Numbered from the stretch's first letter, positions 1-11,174 are shown. The stretch: DNA of 64,000 nucleotides from Ambrosia x helenae (GCA_030844895.1 CM061224.1:70564567-70628566), one strand, 5' to 3'. The notes: generated from the sequence alone by a model not told the origin. A program made the numbers and translations.

Positions 1-2
1 GT

Positions 3-345
3 GTTCACAACGTATTCCATGTGTCTAACTTGAAAAAGTGTTTGGCTGATGAATCTCTCATTGTACCACTGGAGGAGATCAAGGTTGATGATCGTCTTCG
101 CATTGTGGAGGAACCTGTCGAGATTCTCGACTACAAGTTTCGTAGCCTTCGTCGGAGTAAAATCCGCATCGTCAAAGTTCGTTGGAACTCGAATCGTGGA
201 CCGGAGTTTCACGTGGGAACGGGAGGATCAGATGAAAGCTAAACACCTCATCTTTTTCCGAAACGTGCGTTCGAATCGAGGCATGTTACTGCTGAAACGG
301 AATGAATCTCGGGTCGAGATTCGTTTCAACGTGGGGATGATGTGA
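3..345 (+). pseudogene. C-terminal end of a Ty3/gypsy pol polyprotein, frameshifted
   Basis: The frame is already open at the window start and reads into VFHVSNLKKC and later EILDYKFRSLRRSKIRIVKV, the familiar tail of chromovirus-type gypsy polyproteins after integrase. The run TTT at 207-209 carries one extra base: upstream the frame is codon phase 3 (ends 242), downstream the expected continuation TWEREDQMK is in phase 1 and runs to 345. So the tail is broken by a 1-bp insertion, or this is a sequencing error of the kind common in this window. It is followed by a polypurine tract and an LTR in the expected order. Only the last ~90 residues are visible; the rest lies outside the window. Confidence 0.85.
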
Positions 346-444
346 CATCCGGTAAATTTCCTTTTCGTTTCGTCCTTTCCATTTCTTTCATTTTGGGGCT
401 TGGTGCAATTTTCGGGACGAAAATTCTTTCAACGTGGGGATGAT
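329..444 (+). other. Duplicated polypurine tract / LTR-start motif
   Basis: The string AACGTGGGGATGATGTGACA occurs at about 331-350 and again at 433-452. The second copy ends exactly where the LTR begins (445) and is the likely functional plus-strand primer. The first is followed by a short LTR-start-like sequence that diverges within about 15 bases, so it looks like a decayed or false LTR start. Confidence 0.6.
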
Positions 445-840
445 GTGACACCCGGCATATTTGGCTTAAACATTTTAGTAACGTCTAAGTCTACCTTAGC
501 AGGAAACGTTTATAAACGAACTTAACTAGGCTGGTTGAGTCGGGTCAAGTTAGGATTGTCCAGGGTTCAATGATCTGGAGGATCATTGGGAGTCTTTTTT
601 GGGAATACACTAGTACCGGGTCCCGTTGTTGGTGACATTACATGAACTAATTAAGTGTATGTGTAGATTATTGGTCGTGTGGTGGATTATATACATAGAT
701 GTGTTTAAATGATGTGTAGATGATTATATATGTGCTTAAATATGTTAAACATAGACTAAGGTTGCATGCTCATGTATTAAGGTGTGTTAAAATGCGTTAA
801 ACATGACAAGCTGGAAAACTAGATATACATAGGTCCTGGT

Positions 841-1007
841 TCGACCACTTCGAGTGGTCGAAGGAGGAAAATATGTCTTGGTTCGACCCTTTGCAAAGGG
901 GCGAACCTGGGATATGGAATTGAAGAATTTCATTCGACCAAGTCAGGGTTCATTCGACCCTGTGAAGGGTCGAAGGAGGCTACCTTCGACCACAGATAGG
1001 GGGGCGA
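841..1007. repeat. Array of four related hairpins inside LTR A
   Basis: Four short inverted repeats, each of the form TCGACC-loop-GGTCGA or a near match, sit at 841-861, 883-904, 954-973 and 986-1007. Three are followed by AAGGAGG. The stems differ in sequence (for example CCACTT/GAGTGG against CCCTTT/AAAGGG) but keep pairing, which suggests covariation or repeated duplication with drift. Confidence 0.7.
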
Positions 1008-2469
1008 AGGAGGATTAGTATGAATACCAAACTTTGTCAATTTTCACGATTTCACAACCCTAACCGTCTCAAAAACACTCTCAAACGATTTTAATCACTA
1101 AGGAAGGAGTTTTTGCTCTTCTTTTTCATAATCTAACCTATCTACAACATCTAAACAAGAATCCAAGGTGTGTTCTTAATCCTAAATCATTTTAAGGCAT
1201 TTTAATCCGTTTGTATCTAACCCCAAATGTCCAGATCTGTTCTAAAGAAGATTTTATCAATAAAAACCTTTCAAACACCTTTCTAAATCTAAACCCTATC
1301 GTAAACATAGGTTTCGGTATCAATAAACATATGTTAATATGTGTTATGTGATGTTATGTGTTGTTTAATGATTTGCTGCTGTTCTAATGTTAGAAACATC
1401 ATCTAGGGCAGCTATGAATGATAGTTTTAGATTGTAAAGTTTATTATTAGATAGATGATGATATTATGGGTATTTTGGGGATTTTATGAAATCTAGGCTT
1501 GTGCATGTTAAGTATATCAATAAAATGATTGGGGGTTTTCGAATATAAGATAAACTGAGTATTTATAGATGATTATAGGTTGGTATTGAAAAGTTTCCAA
1601 ATTGGGTAAAGATTTCATGCATGATGTGACATTTCCATAATTTTGCCATTTTGGGAAAGTTTCCAAATTGGGTAACCCTTGACTCCCCAAACACCATTTT
1701 CCAACCCTAACTAATCCTATCCTCCCACACACCTTGAAACACCTCTGGAACTTGTTTTGCCTCAAAACACACCCATCTCCAAGCTTATACACCTTTATTT
1801 GATAAAATCCAAGGTGTGTTCTTCATCCTACACCTTTGTAATGTTATTGTCTTGGTTCCCCAAAATTCCAGACCTTATTTTGATAATAATGAGTCTTTAA
1901 AAACCTGGGAAATTAGTTCTAAAACAAGTCTACACCATAATACTTGCTATATGTTGAAGTATTGATGCATATGATGATTTTTGGTGATTATAACATGAAT
2001 GGTTCCATGAATTTGATGTACTTCTGATGTGTAGGTGTTGTTAGGATGATTATCTATGAGTTTAAGCTCTTGTTATAGTGTTTAGATGCAAGTATGCATT
2101 TTGACCCATTTGGGGATTCTTGAAGAAATAGGATGTTATGATATGAATCATTGTTTGTTTATGGTTAGAAATCATGCTAGAATGATGCTATACACATAGA
2201 ATGATGAATTGCAAGTTTGTAGGAGGTCTAATCTGATCTTTACTACTTAAGGAAAGATTTCATAGTTAATGAAACCTAGTATTTTGCCATTTTGTTGGAA
2301 ATAATCGCACCGAGCCCGTTAGAGCAGGGATAAATTGGGGGGTTTTTGCTTGGAAAGGGTTGGCTAATAGTTTAGTTTTGATATTGGGGGTTTTAACATG
2401 TTTCGGATCTGATTTAGAGGGTTTAACGCGCGAAAACGCGCATCAGCAGAGCTTGGGGTAAAAGAGGAA

Positions 2470-2560
2470 CCTACTCGCCTGAAGTATCAGGCAAGTACAG
2501 CCTACTCGCCTGATACATCATGCGAATAGGCCCCTACTCGCCTAAACACCCTTCCTACTC
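2470..2560. repeat. Short repeated motif CCTACTCGCCT in LTR A
   Basis: CCTACTCGCCT occurs three times in about 75 bases (from about 2470, 2501 and 2533) and once more as CCTACTCACT. Between them are CCTGAAGTATCAGGC and GCCTGATACATCATGCG, which can pair. Function unknown. Confidence 0.6.
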
Positions 2561-3040
2561 ACTAGTTGACTTTTTCCTAATCGCATGAAAGTTTCGTAAT
2601 CGCGTGTACTGCTGTCGTAAACGCATTTTGACATCCCGAAACATGATTTGACACCTAGGAACATGATAGGAACCCCGGGATACACCCAATGACTTAGTAA
2701 CACGTGTTCGGACCTGTTTATTCGTTAATTGGACATTATGCTAGACTAGGTGAACTATTGCGCGTATTGAATGTTTAATTGCATGTGATGCATGATGTCT
2801 TGTATTTACCTAACACGTGGGATGTCGGGTCACCAATGGGATGTCGGGTCTTGTCTGGTACGGTCGGTTTAAACAGTCAAAGGTGTTTTCAAACGTTTAT
2901 GGTTATGGTCTGGATGTTCGGGGACTAGTTAACCTGCGGGTTATTAGTCCAGTACTTATACACATTTTATGATAGGTCGCCGCTATCTGGAACTCTTATA
3001 GCATAATTACTTAACTCTTTTCAAAGTAACGCAACCTAAG

Positions 3041-3528
3041 GTGAGTTTCACAGCCCCACTTTTACTGTTTTGCTTTCGGGGGAGAAACATGCTACGTACG
3101 AACTATTTAAAGATCATGTTATACTCTGGGCACTTTATGTTACTATACGCCTTTTATGGAAAGTCCCAGGGGGAAACCATGAATGTGCTGGAATGTACAA
3201 CGAGGGAAATGTGGATAGATCTATTGGGCCTCACAAACCCCACTCGACGGCGGGGATGCCGGGCGGGTGCATATTGTCTCTAACTCTCTCACTCTCGGGT
3301 TATCGAGGCATCGGTAACCCAGTCAATCTGGGCTGGATTCATGTTTTGGTACATGTATAGTAATGGGTTCCCAACCGTAGTAGTAAAAACACTTAACGTC
3401 TAGCTAACGTTCTTATGACACAGTATTAACGGGAATGATCTTTGTGAACTTGTGACAACACTTTTATAAAAGAAAAACCTGTGAACTCACCAGCATTATA
3501 TGTTGACATTTTTGGCATGTTTTCTCAG
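3041..3528 (+). other. Putative LTR intron or conserved leader block, LTR A
   Basis: Starts with a strong donor-like GTGAGT after AACCTAAG and ends in a pyrimidine-rich TTTTCTCAG followed by GT. The first bases share CCCCACTTTTACTGTTTT with LTR B, and the last ~40 bases share CTCACCA..GTTGAC..CAGGT with LTRs B and C. Length 488 bp. Splicing is inferred from pattern only. Confidence 0.4.
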
Positions 3529-3810
3529 GTCGCTAAGGTAGCAGTCAATGGGCTAGGCGCACGAAGTATGCACAGCGTCTAATATTTTGAAGCATATTAA
3601 AACAATGTTTTGTAAACAATGATATGTCTTTTGGTTGTAAACATGAAATGCTTCCGCTGCGGGTTTACAGCTCAAAGCATGATATTTTGGTTTTAAAAAT
3701 ATATGTGAATGCATGTTTGTTGAATTTTATTGTGATCGTTGACTGAGATCCTGGTGTGTCACGCGCCTCGCGGTAAAACCCCGCACGTGGAATTTGAGGG
3801 TGTGACAGAT

Positions 3811-3823
3811 TGGTATCAGAGCC
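3811..3823 (+). other. Primer binding site (tRNA-Met type) after LTR A
   Basis: TGGTATCAGAGCC, complementary to the 3' end of plant initiator tRNA-Met, lies 3 bases after the LTR end. Its presence here means the LTR serves as the 5' LTR of a further element, although the same LTR follows a pol 3' end upstream. Confidence 0.85.
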
Positions 3824-4022
3824 AACGGTTATAGTGAACTAGGACTGCAAGTAGAGTCTAGTCTATAACTGAGTCGCACACACACTAGACGGTCACAGAT
3901 AGTCGAGTCTTAACATGTGGGTAACAATATAACTTGTCGGGGGTGTCGGTGTCATCATCTTCTACGCTACATCATCTATTTACTCTTTATCCTTCTATCT
4001 CATGACCCATCTTTACCATGAT
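3824..4022 (+). other. Start of the internal leader of a gypsy element, cut by a gap
   Basis: Non-coding sequence downstream of the primer binding site, as expected for the untranslated leader before gag. It ends at the assembly gap, so no gag is visible. Confidence 0.6.
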
Positions 4023-4122
4023 NNNNNNNNNNNNNNNNNNNNNNNNNNNNNNNNNNNNNNNNNNNNNNNNNNNNNNNNNNNNNNNNNNNNNNNNNNNNNN
4101 NNNNNNNNNNNNNNNNNNNNNN
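4023..4122. other. Assembly gap of 100 N
   Basis: Exactly 100 N, the usual placeholder for a gap of unknown length between scaffolded contigs. Reading frames crossing it are meaningless. Confidence 0.98.
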
Positions 4123-4328
4123 AAAACTTATTTATGTTTTTTAAAAAGAGTGCTCGGCGCTTTTTGGATTTTTTTTGGCTCAAAATGCTTTAAAATAATC
4201 TATATTACATACCCTAAAATTTTCATATAAAAAAAAGCTCAAGAAGTTAGAGTTTTCAGAGTTTTCACTATAACAAAGGTTTCCAATATATCCTTATACT
4301 ATATATATATATATATATTTATATATAT

Positions 4329-4634
4329 GGATCCGGATATTTTGGGAACTCCTATGAGTTGTGAGAACCATAGGAACTCACTTTTAAAACCACATACTTT
4401 TTTAATCAAAAATGAATATGTGGTCCATAATTAATCACCAATAAATAATGAATAAAATATTAATATAACTTATACCTGGATAAAAATCTCTTACACCGGT
4501 GTAATTTGGCGTAAATTAATGTATTTTTTTTAATATTTTTTTACAGCAGGGTTACGTGTTTTTACACGAGTGTGCAAATTTTTTTTTTCGCATTTTACGT
4601 CGAGTTCTCACGAGTTCTCAAAGTATCCTAATCC
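4329..4634. mobile_element. MITE-like element with imperfect terminal inverted repeats
   Basis: Starts GGATCCGGATATTTTGGGAACTC; the reverse complement of the end (4613-4634) reads GGATTAGGATACTTTGAGAA followed by CTCGTGAG, an imperfect match over about 25-30 bases. The interior is AT-rich and non-coding. Flanking sequence is (TA)-rich so the target duplication cannot be defined. Superfamily not assigned. Confidence 0.5.
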
Positions 4635-4644
4635 TACTTATATA

Positions 4645-4864
4645 TTGGTCCTCCCACTAAGGTCTCACGAAGACGTCGTCTCGGAAATCGTGAGGTATTA
4701 ATGAGGACAGAGAAAGGTAGAGAGAGAAGGAGAGGAGAGAGACTGAGGTAATTAATGAGGAGAGAAGAGAAGAGAAGTAGAGAGAGAGAGTGGGTGGGTG
4801 ATGACGTGGGGGTAAATTATTGGTCCTCCACTAAGGTCTCACGAAGACGTCTCGGAAATCGTGA
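4645..4864. repeat. Direct repeat of ~47 bp flanking a purine-rich tract
   Basis: TTGGTCCTCC(C)ACTAAGG through CGGAAATCGTGA occurs at 4645-4693 and 4820-4864, separated by a GAGA-rich tract (about 4705-4795). The mirror copies lie at about 63770-63815 and 63945-63990. The organisation resembles a short unit duplicated around low-complexity DNA. No gene seen. Confidence 0.7.
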
Positions 4865-4869
4865 AGTCG

Positions 4870-5279
4870 TCTCTCCCAAGAGACGGGAGGTGGCTAGTTG
4901 GTAAAAAAAAATTGGTCAATGGCTATTCTTGTGATTTTCCAAAAAATTATGAAGTATGAAAGTCAACATAATTAAAAAAAAAAACAAAGTATGTTATCTT
5001 CTCCAAAACCATCTTCAAGTCCAAGAATAACAGTTTGGCGAAACATTCGGATTTTGACGAACCTAATAAATTAGTTAAGACCCCAATATCTTATCGCGAT
5101 GCACACGGTCAAACTACGCGTGTAAGCTGTCAAAGAGTTTCCTATTTTGAGTTCTAATCTCAGCCGAAAATCACGACACTTACCATTGCTTACGAGTTTG
5201 GAGACCGATATAAGTTGATACCCTCTCGTCTCAAACGACACCCATCTCTAACTCCCTCTCTTGGCCTCCCCCCTGTTCT
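4870..5279. other. Host DNA 5' of the LTR-B element, no clear gene
   Basis: Mixed-composition sequence with a poly-A run near 4974 and CT-rich stretches just before the insertion. It could be the promoter or 5' UTR side of the small gene-like fragment that resumes after the insertion at 11175, but no exon is recognisable. Mirror: about 63352-63760. Confidence 0.4.
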
Positions 5280-5284
5280 CCAAC

Positions 5285-7462
5285 TGTAACAACCCTGGCT
5301 GATGTGGCCGGGTCGTCGGGTCGGGTTATCGGAGCTTACACAGCGAACCCAGGGTAAATAACAGTCTTTTAGTCTTCCAGGATCCACGTCATCATATCTG
5401 TTGGGTTACCTGAACACATGTGTCAAAAATAGTTTCTGTCAACATAAAGTTGGTGAGGTCGTGTATTTTATAAAGTGAATGGCCAGTTCGTTTATTTATA
5501 ATTCTTTTATTAAATATTCCTTTTATAACATGCTTTACGATTCTATTTCTGGAGGGGAACATATATTCTATTAATTCGATTATATGTCTATTATTCCGAT
5601 TATATTCTATGAGTTGCCATTCCTGTCTATGGTATCACTCTGCTTGTGATAATATATGATTATTTCTACCCTCTACTCGGGTAAAACTGGTTCTTGTCCT
5701 CTATTCGGACAAGAAAGGAAATGGCGATTACCGTCCAGTACTGTCCTTGTGTTTCTATTGCCCCTTTATATAACTTCTATTATTAATGATTCTTTTGTGT
5801 AAAGCATTATGTTTTCTTAGAAGTGACATGTATTTCCCCAAAAACACTTAATAAAACAGTAAAAGTGGGGAGTTCACGATACTCACTTGTTTGCGTTATA
5901 TCTTCAGCTAAATCTTCTTATTACAATTATATTTCATATATATATTGATACGGTTTACGCGTGGGACTTGTTAGATTGTAATATTAGGATATATATCATA
6001 TATTTACAATTTATATATATGGAATCCGATATATTTAGATAGTCCTAAACTCGGGGTTTGGGCATTCTAGGCGAAAAAGAAACAAAGCTGGCCTTTACAG
6101 CTTGGCACGCGAACCTAAAGAACTCTAGACACGATCTTACCGAGTCTAGTATATCGTCAATATATCAAATTGTGTATATATAAACATAAACGTATATATT
6201 TTATATATAATTATTAGTCTCTTATTATTATTATCAAGTCCGTACGTTATTCGTATTATATATATATATATATATTCGTATAATTCTAATAATATTCCTC
6301 GTCTAGCTTATTGGACCGGGTTCTATTCCCGGGTGTTGACCGAGTCACTGAGTCGACTCGGCGACGACTCGTATTCACCAACTTGATTATCGGTACCAAG
6401 ATAATAACCGGACCTCACCGGATAATTATCGGGATATGACTGGAAGTTGACCGGGATTATATGAACCGGGTATTGGACCCGTACTCCGTATTTAGTACCT
6501 ATAACAACAATCACAAGATAGATTAATAATCAAGAGATTATAACCGAGCTCTCACTCGATTAACACCCGTGCCATGATCACGACACCAAAACAGCATAAA
6601 GAAGCTGGGTTACGGATGATTATTGAACACATGAACCGGTAGAGCAAAAGACTAGAAGGGTCCGCTGGCAGTCGCCGGGGCTGACCGGAAACCTGTTCGG
6701 GACCCGACCGGATCCGAACAATCACCCGTCAATAAGGTACCACGCCTACCTCATCCAAGGCTTACGTGACCAGTTGGGTTTATTATCAGATGCAACAGGT
6801 GGCTCGGTTAAAAGTCACAACAGTCACCGATTCCGGTGACTGTTCCGATTGATAACAAAAAGGGCAAAGATGGTTAATGGTCTGGTGTTGTTATATCGTG
6901 ACAGTCACCTCAGTCCGGTGACTGTCTGTTTCGTTAATTAGGGACAGCGGAGACAACAGGGTGTCGGGTTTGGATTAGAGTAGTGAAGGAAGGTTAGGCA
7001 GCGGTCTTACCAGAGATGGGGCTGCGGCGTTGATGGTGACCGGAGGAGGACTGTGGTGGTGCCGGAGACAGAGGCGGCGTAAGCCGGCCATTGTGTCTCC
7101 GGTGAGGCTTCTTTAGCACACAAAGTGTGTGTGAGGTATATACAGAGAAAGAGAGCGAGATGAGAGGCAGAGAGAGGTTTATATAGAAGAATAATAATAG
7201 AGGGTGTTTGGCTACGGGGATAATTACTAGAACTCGCGATAATTGGTAACGAGTATAACAGAGAATAATAGGCGTTTGGCAGCGGGTTAATAACAGATAA
7301 GGAGCGTTTAACCGCGATAATAATAATTCCATAATTATTTATTTATATATTCGGTTGAAACGGTTTGTCGCGAGATTCGAACCTGAATATTTAATTTAGT
7401 AATCGGGTGGTCAGGTCCGAACCCGACCCGACGACCCGGCCACATCAGCCAGGGTTGTTACA
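5285..7462 (-). repeat. LTR B, full length, in inverted orientation (left copy)
   Basis: A 2.18-kb LTR with about 41-43 bp terminal inverted repeats of its own (TGTAACAACCCTGGCTGATG at each end, on opposite strands). Its TATA-like box (7179-7186, minus strand) followed by a CT-rich leader, and its conserved donor/acceptor-like pair (5886 to 5410), read on the minus strand. The primer binding site next to it and the 3' LTR remnant read on the plus strand. No protein is encoded. Confidence 0.7.
5410..5886 (-). other. Putative LTR intron or conserved block, LTR B (left copy)
   Basis: On the minus strand it begins GTGAGT at 5886 and ends GTTCAG at 5410 before GT. It is the mirror of 62751-63223 and about 477 bp long. 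It shares CCCCACTTTTACTGTTTT near its start with LTR A. Confidence 0.4.
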
Positions 7463-7464
7463 GT

Positions 7465-7476
7465 TGGTATCAGAGC
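7465..7476 (+). other. Primer binding site of the LTR-B element (left copy)
   Basis: TGGTATCAGAGC, tRNA-Met type, two bases after the LTR end. It defines the plus strand as the element's sense strand. Confidence 0.8.
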
Positions 7477-10400
7477 GGCACTAATAACAGTTTTGAAGTC
7501 TTTTGGTCATCCGGGATCTACCAGAATATTTTTCTAAAAAGAAATGTTGCTTAGAAAAATAATTAAGATATTAGAAATATTCAGGATGACAGGATTAGTA
7601 AAGAAAATAATAGGCGAGTAAATTTTTGGGTACCTAAATGTCAAACCATTATAAGGTTGGTGAGAACCATAACAGTATATTAGAAAATAAACGAATCCAC
7701 CACAGGATATTACTAGAATGATTTGTGGGATAAATTGACAATTCTGTACACAGTTGTGAATTTTATATGCACATTAATTCTGGGAAATCTTACAGGATAT
7801 TAAGGCCATATGAAATAAGAGAAGAATACAGAACAGAAACCAGATATATTAATAGAATTCAGAAAATATAATCTCGATATAAAGCACGAAAATTATAGCA
7901 GTATATATGTATATAAATAGATATAAAAATTACAAAAGTATTCTCCGATAATTCAATCGACTTGTACGAGAGTTTTGAAATCGTATTTCATTCTCTAGAA
8001 AAACTCGTTGATTTATAATCATTCGTCGCATCTTCCAGAAATTTCGGCCTTAATAATTATTCGAATCGTTAACCTTATGATTATTCCAATAAATATAAAC
8101 AAGAATACAAATATACGCTCCAACTTGAACATTCCTATGCTCGAGTTTCCAGAAGTATTATTTTCACACCATAAATTCCGAAATTTTTTATAAATCTGAT
8201 ATATAAATATTGTGTCTCTAAGAATTTTCTCGATTATTAATAAAGATCCCATATATACCGCGATTATTTAAAAGGTTTTAAAAATCTTTTCAGTATAATT
8301 TTGAAGTTGTTTATTGAATTTATTACTATTTTTACTGTATTTCAGTTTTGAGTAATATATATAAATACCCCTCCGTTCAAAATTTTAAATAAACGATTTA
8401 GTTAATTTATAAAATTAAGAAAAATCTGTTAATATCATAACTTATTTTTATTTAAGTATTAATAATTTTTGAAAACCACAGAATCTATCTCAGGTTTTAA
8501 CCAAATTTATCCGTTTTATCGTTTAACTTAAAATTTTGATCACAATATTTTGAAAAATCTATTTGTTGTATCAATCGGTAATAGAACTTATTTATTAAAA
8601 ATTAAGAATTTCAATATTAAGAAAGTTTTTACCATAACTCTTTTGAACCGATAAGTTATTTTTGAAAAAGAATATTATTATAAAATCTGAATCAATATCG
8701 TTATTTCCAAGAATTTTATACAAAAGAACTACGACCGTATTATTTTACCGAAACATATTTTTTTTACTGTATTTAATAATTATTTTCATAAAGATTTATT
8801 AATCGAATCCGTATTCGTATATAAATATCAAGATCCTTTTCAGTATAATTTTATATATATATATTAATATATTATTTATATATATATATATTATAATATA
8901 TATATCTATGTTCGATTGTATATAATTCCTCGATATTTAACCAATATAAACGATAATAAATAATAAACATAATCCGTTTTATAATCTAAACTCGTCTTTC
9001 TAAAAATCTCAGTTAAATGACCTCCTCGATCCTTCCAAAATTAAATAATATTTGGACAAAAATATTATTCTCGAAATTCCGTAATCAACATACGCTGGTA
9101 TCTGTCGGACGAAACCGAATTCTTACTCGCTCGATTATACGAAAATATAACTACTGTCTTAATCCTATGACACGAAACAAGTCAGGGATATTAAAAAAGA
9201 TAGGATTGTTATATTAAATATCTTCTGACACGAACAAATTCTTGAACGATTGACAGTCTATTTCGTTAGACTTAGATCAACAAGTCTTATCCCGAATAAT
9301 ATAATTGCAAATCTAAGAAGAGAAAATAAAGAACAGAATATCGAAATAATATGCAAGGGACACATACCTATTGTGATTAAAATAAACAAATACTGGAATG
9401 GTTAGGTGAGGTGGAATAGTAATTATGGTTTGCAAACATAATTATGAATGCCACAGGCACAGGAACATTCGAGTAGGAGTTTATCGAGATCACAGTATGT
9501 TTGAGTCACGAACATATTAAAAGAAATAATAAGAAAATAAATAATAAGAAGAAATATAAATCCAAATTATCAGCGTATTAGTATGTGGAATACGACCACA
9601 AAACTGGCAATATTGTTGAAATTCCTTCGTGAATACAACTAAGAATATATTCGCAGAATAGAAACCACCGATTGGTTAAATTCTACGAATCAAAGAAATC
9701 AGTTTATTGATTTTTATTGCCAACCCAAGATAGTTATATGTCCTATGTGCAATCCTGGTGGCAAAAGGAAATTCGGACCCTTACAGAAGGTATATCGGAC
9801 ATTTACCACTAAGTCACAGGATTCTTTATAAGGTTATATACCACTATGAACAAATCTTCGCAATCACTTCGTATAAAAACTCGCGTGAGTTATAATACAA
9901 TCAAATTGGTAAAACGGTCAAGTATTACCAAGTTTGAAATTTAAGAAGTGATAAAAGAATTGTTAAAATTCCAAGAATATAACAGATAAAAATATATATG
10001 GATTCGGAAATCAGAAATGGTAGAATCCAACGAATTATAACGAATATATCGAAATATAATTGATACCAAGCGGAATGCGGTAGAGATTCGCAAGGTATAA
10101 TCGAAATGAAAACAAAAAATGAATAGAATTATGCTCATTTTTCCAGTGAAACTCTCTGGCCAAGGAATAACGGAATTCCTGTTCCGGGTTAAAGGCTGCG
10201 AGAGATCATTTAAGAAATCACTGTTCTGGCAAGAACTATCTATACGAATATCTCAACGAAATAAGCCCCGCTTATAATAAGTTGGATTAAGAATATATAT
10301 GATATATTGCCTATCTATAAGTCTATCGGAATGTGTTTCCCTACACCAATAAAATAGACTTTAATCCGAATATATATATAAGAATGGAATTATTCCAAGC

Positions 10401-11059
10401 AAACATATATTATAGAAATACTGAATTTATAGTGTGTGCTATAGATATTATCAGTATTTGCTTGGATATAAAAGAATATGAATAGATAAATAAAAGAATA
10501 TAAATCGAAAAAATAAGAAAAACTATAAATTGAAAAGACATCCGATATGTCTGGAAAATAGAAAGGCATCGATATGCCAAGAAATACAATTATCAAAATA
10601 AGAATATAAACCTTAAAAGAAATTATCAAATAAGAATATAAGTCGTACGAAAACGACTAGAAATTTTATAAGAAATATTTTACCGAGAGTGTATCGAATC
10701 CCGAATTAGAAATAAGAAAGAATTTTACAGAGAAATAGTTAATGCGATAAGTGTAGTAATCCGGAAAGATAATATGATTTTGAGAAAGAATAATCGATGC
10801 ATTGCTATAAGAATCTTAAGTCAAAGAATCGTAACCACGACGGTTACCAGTAGATTCTGAGACTATAAGAGAAAAGTACATATATTGACTGTAGAATTGT
10901 GAAAGACCTCGTTCACAATAATACACTAAGAAAAGTCAAATAATATGTATTAGATACAATGCAGTTAATCATCAATGAAATAGTCAGTAAGACTATTATA
11001 GATGATTTAAGAGAATCTCAATCATCAATGAATTAGTCTTTTCCGGTACCTTTAAAATC
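7477..11059 (+). other. Non-coding interior of the LTR-B element (left copy)
   Basis: About 3.6 kb of AT-rich sequence with an imperfect (TA)n tract near 8853-8908 and no frame resembling gag or pol. The small open frames here show no recognisable motif. An element with such an interior would depend on proteins from elsewhere. Confidence 0.7.
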
Positions 11060-11174
11060 CAGATATGATGACGTGGATCCTGGAAGACTAAAAGACTGTT
11101 ATTACCCTGGATTCCGCTGTGTAACTCCGATAACCCGACCCGACGACCCGGCCACATCAGCCAGGGTTGTTACA
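11060..11174 (+). repeat. 115-bp remnant of the 3' LTR B (left copy)
   Basis: Matches the last 115 bp of LTR B read in its own sense direction (compare 63232-63346), from CAGATATGATGACGTGG to TTGTTACA. Upstream of this junction the sequence no longer matches the LTR. It is directly followed by the CCAAC target duplicate. Confidence 0.75.

Larger units (their letters stand above)
445..3807 (+). mobile_element. Long LTR (3.36 kb) of a Tekay/chromovirus-like Ty3/gypsy element (LTR A)
   Basis: Begins TGTGACACCC directly after a polypurine tract and ends GGGTGTGACA directly before a TGGTATCAGAGCC primer binding site, so both ends are defined. The LTR is non-coding. Inside it are a four-hairpin array (841-1007), a 20-bp direct repeat (1590-1609 and 1656-1675), a diverged repeat of a segment containing CCAAGGTGTGTTCTT (near 1164 and 1811), a triple CCTACTCGCCT motif (2470-2543) and a conserved donor/acceptor-like pair (3041 and 3528). 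The lineage name is an inference from the pol tail, PBS type and LTR length. Confidence 0.85.
5285..11174 (+). mobile_element. LTR retroelement derivative with inverted 5' LTR (LTR-B element, left copy)
   Basis: Bounded by 115-bp inverted ends (5285-5400 and 11060-11174), starting TGTAACAACCC and ending GGGTTGTTACA, and flanked by a perfect 5-bp direct repeat CCAAC (5280-5284, 11175-11179). A full LTR (5285-7462) is followed by a tRNA-Met primer binding site (7465-7476). The interior, about 3.6 kb, is AT-rich and has no coding capacity, like a LARD. The 3' end is only the last 115 bp of an LTR, and it is in the opposite orientation to the 5' LTR. A DNA transposon is less likely because of the TG..CA ends, 5-bp duplication and primer site. 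Confidence 0.7.

Noticed and set aside
4002..4230. Open frames of 63 and 70 codons across the first gap
   Set aside because: They run through 100 N and are meaningless; the same holds for 34408-34611.
4631..4640. MITE end as the true border of the inverted repeat
   Set aside because: The right arm still matches at the last base of the window, so the border cannot be placed.
6994..7332. 112-codon frame in LTR B
   Set aside because: Overlaps the promoter and CT-rich leader of the LTR, low complexity, not conserved in the other arm at equal length.
5285..11174. Reading the TIR-bounded 5.9-kb unit as a cut-and-paste DNA transposon
   Set aside because: TG..CA ends, 5-bp target duplication, a tRNA-Met primer site right after the 2.2-kb LTR and no transposase all fit a retroelement derivative better.
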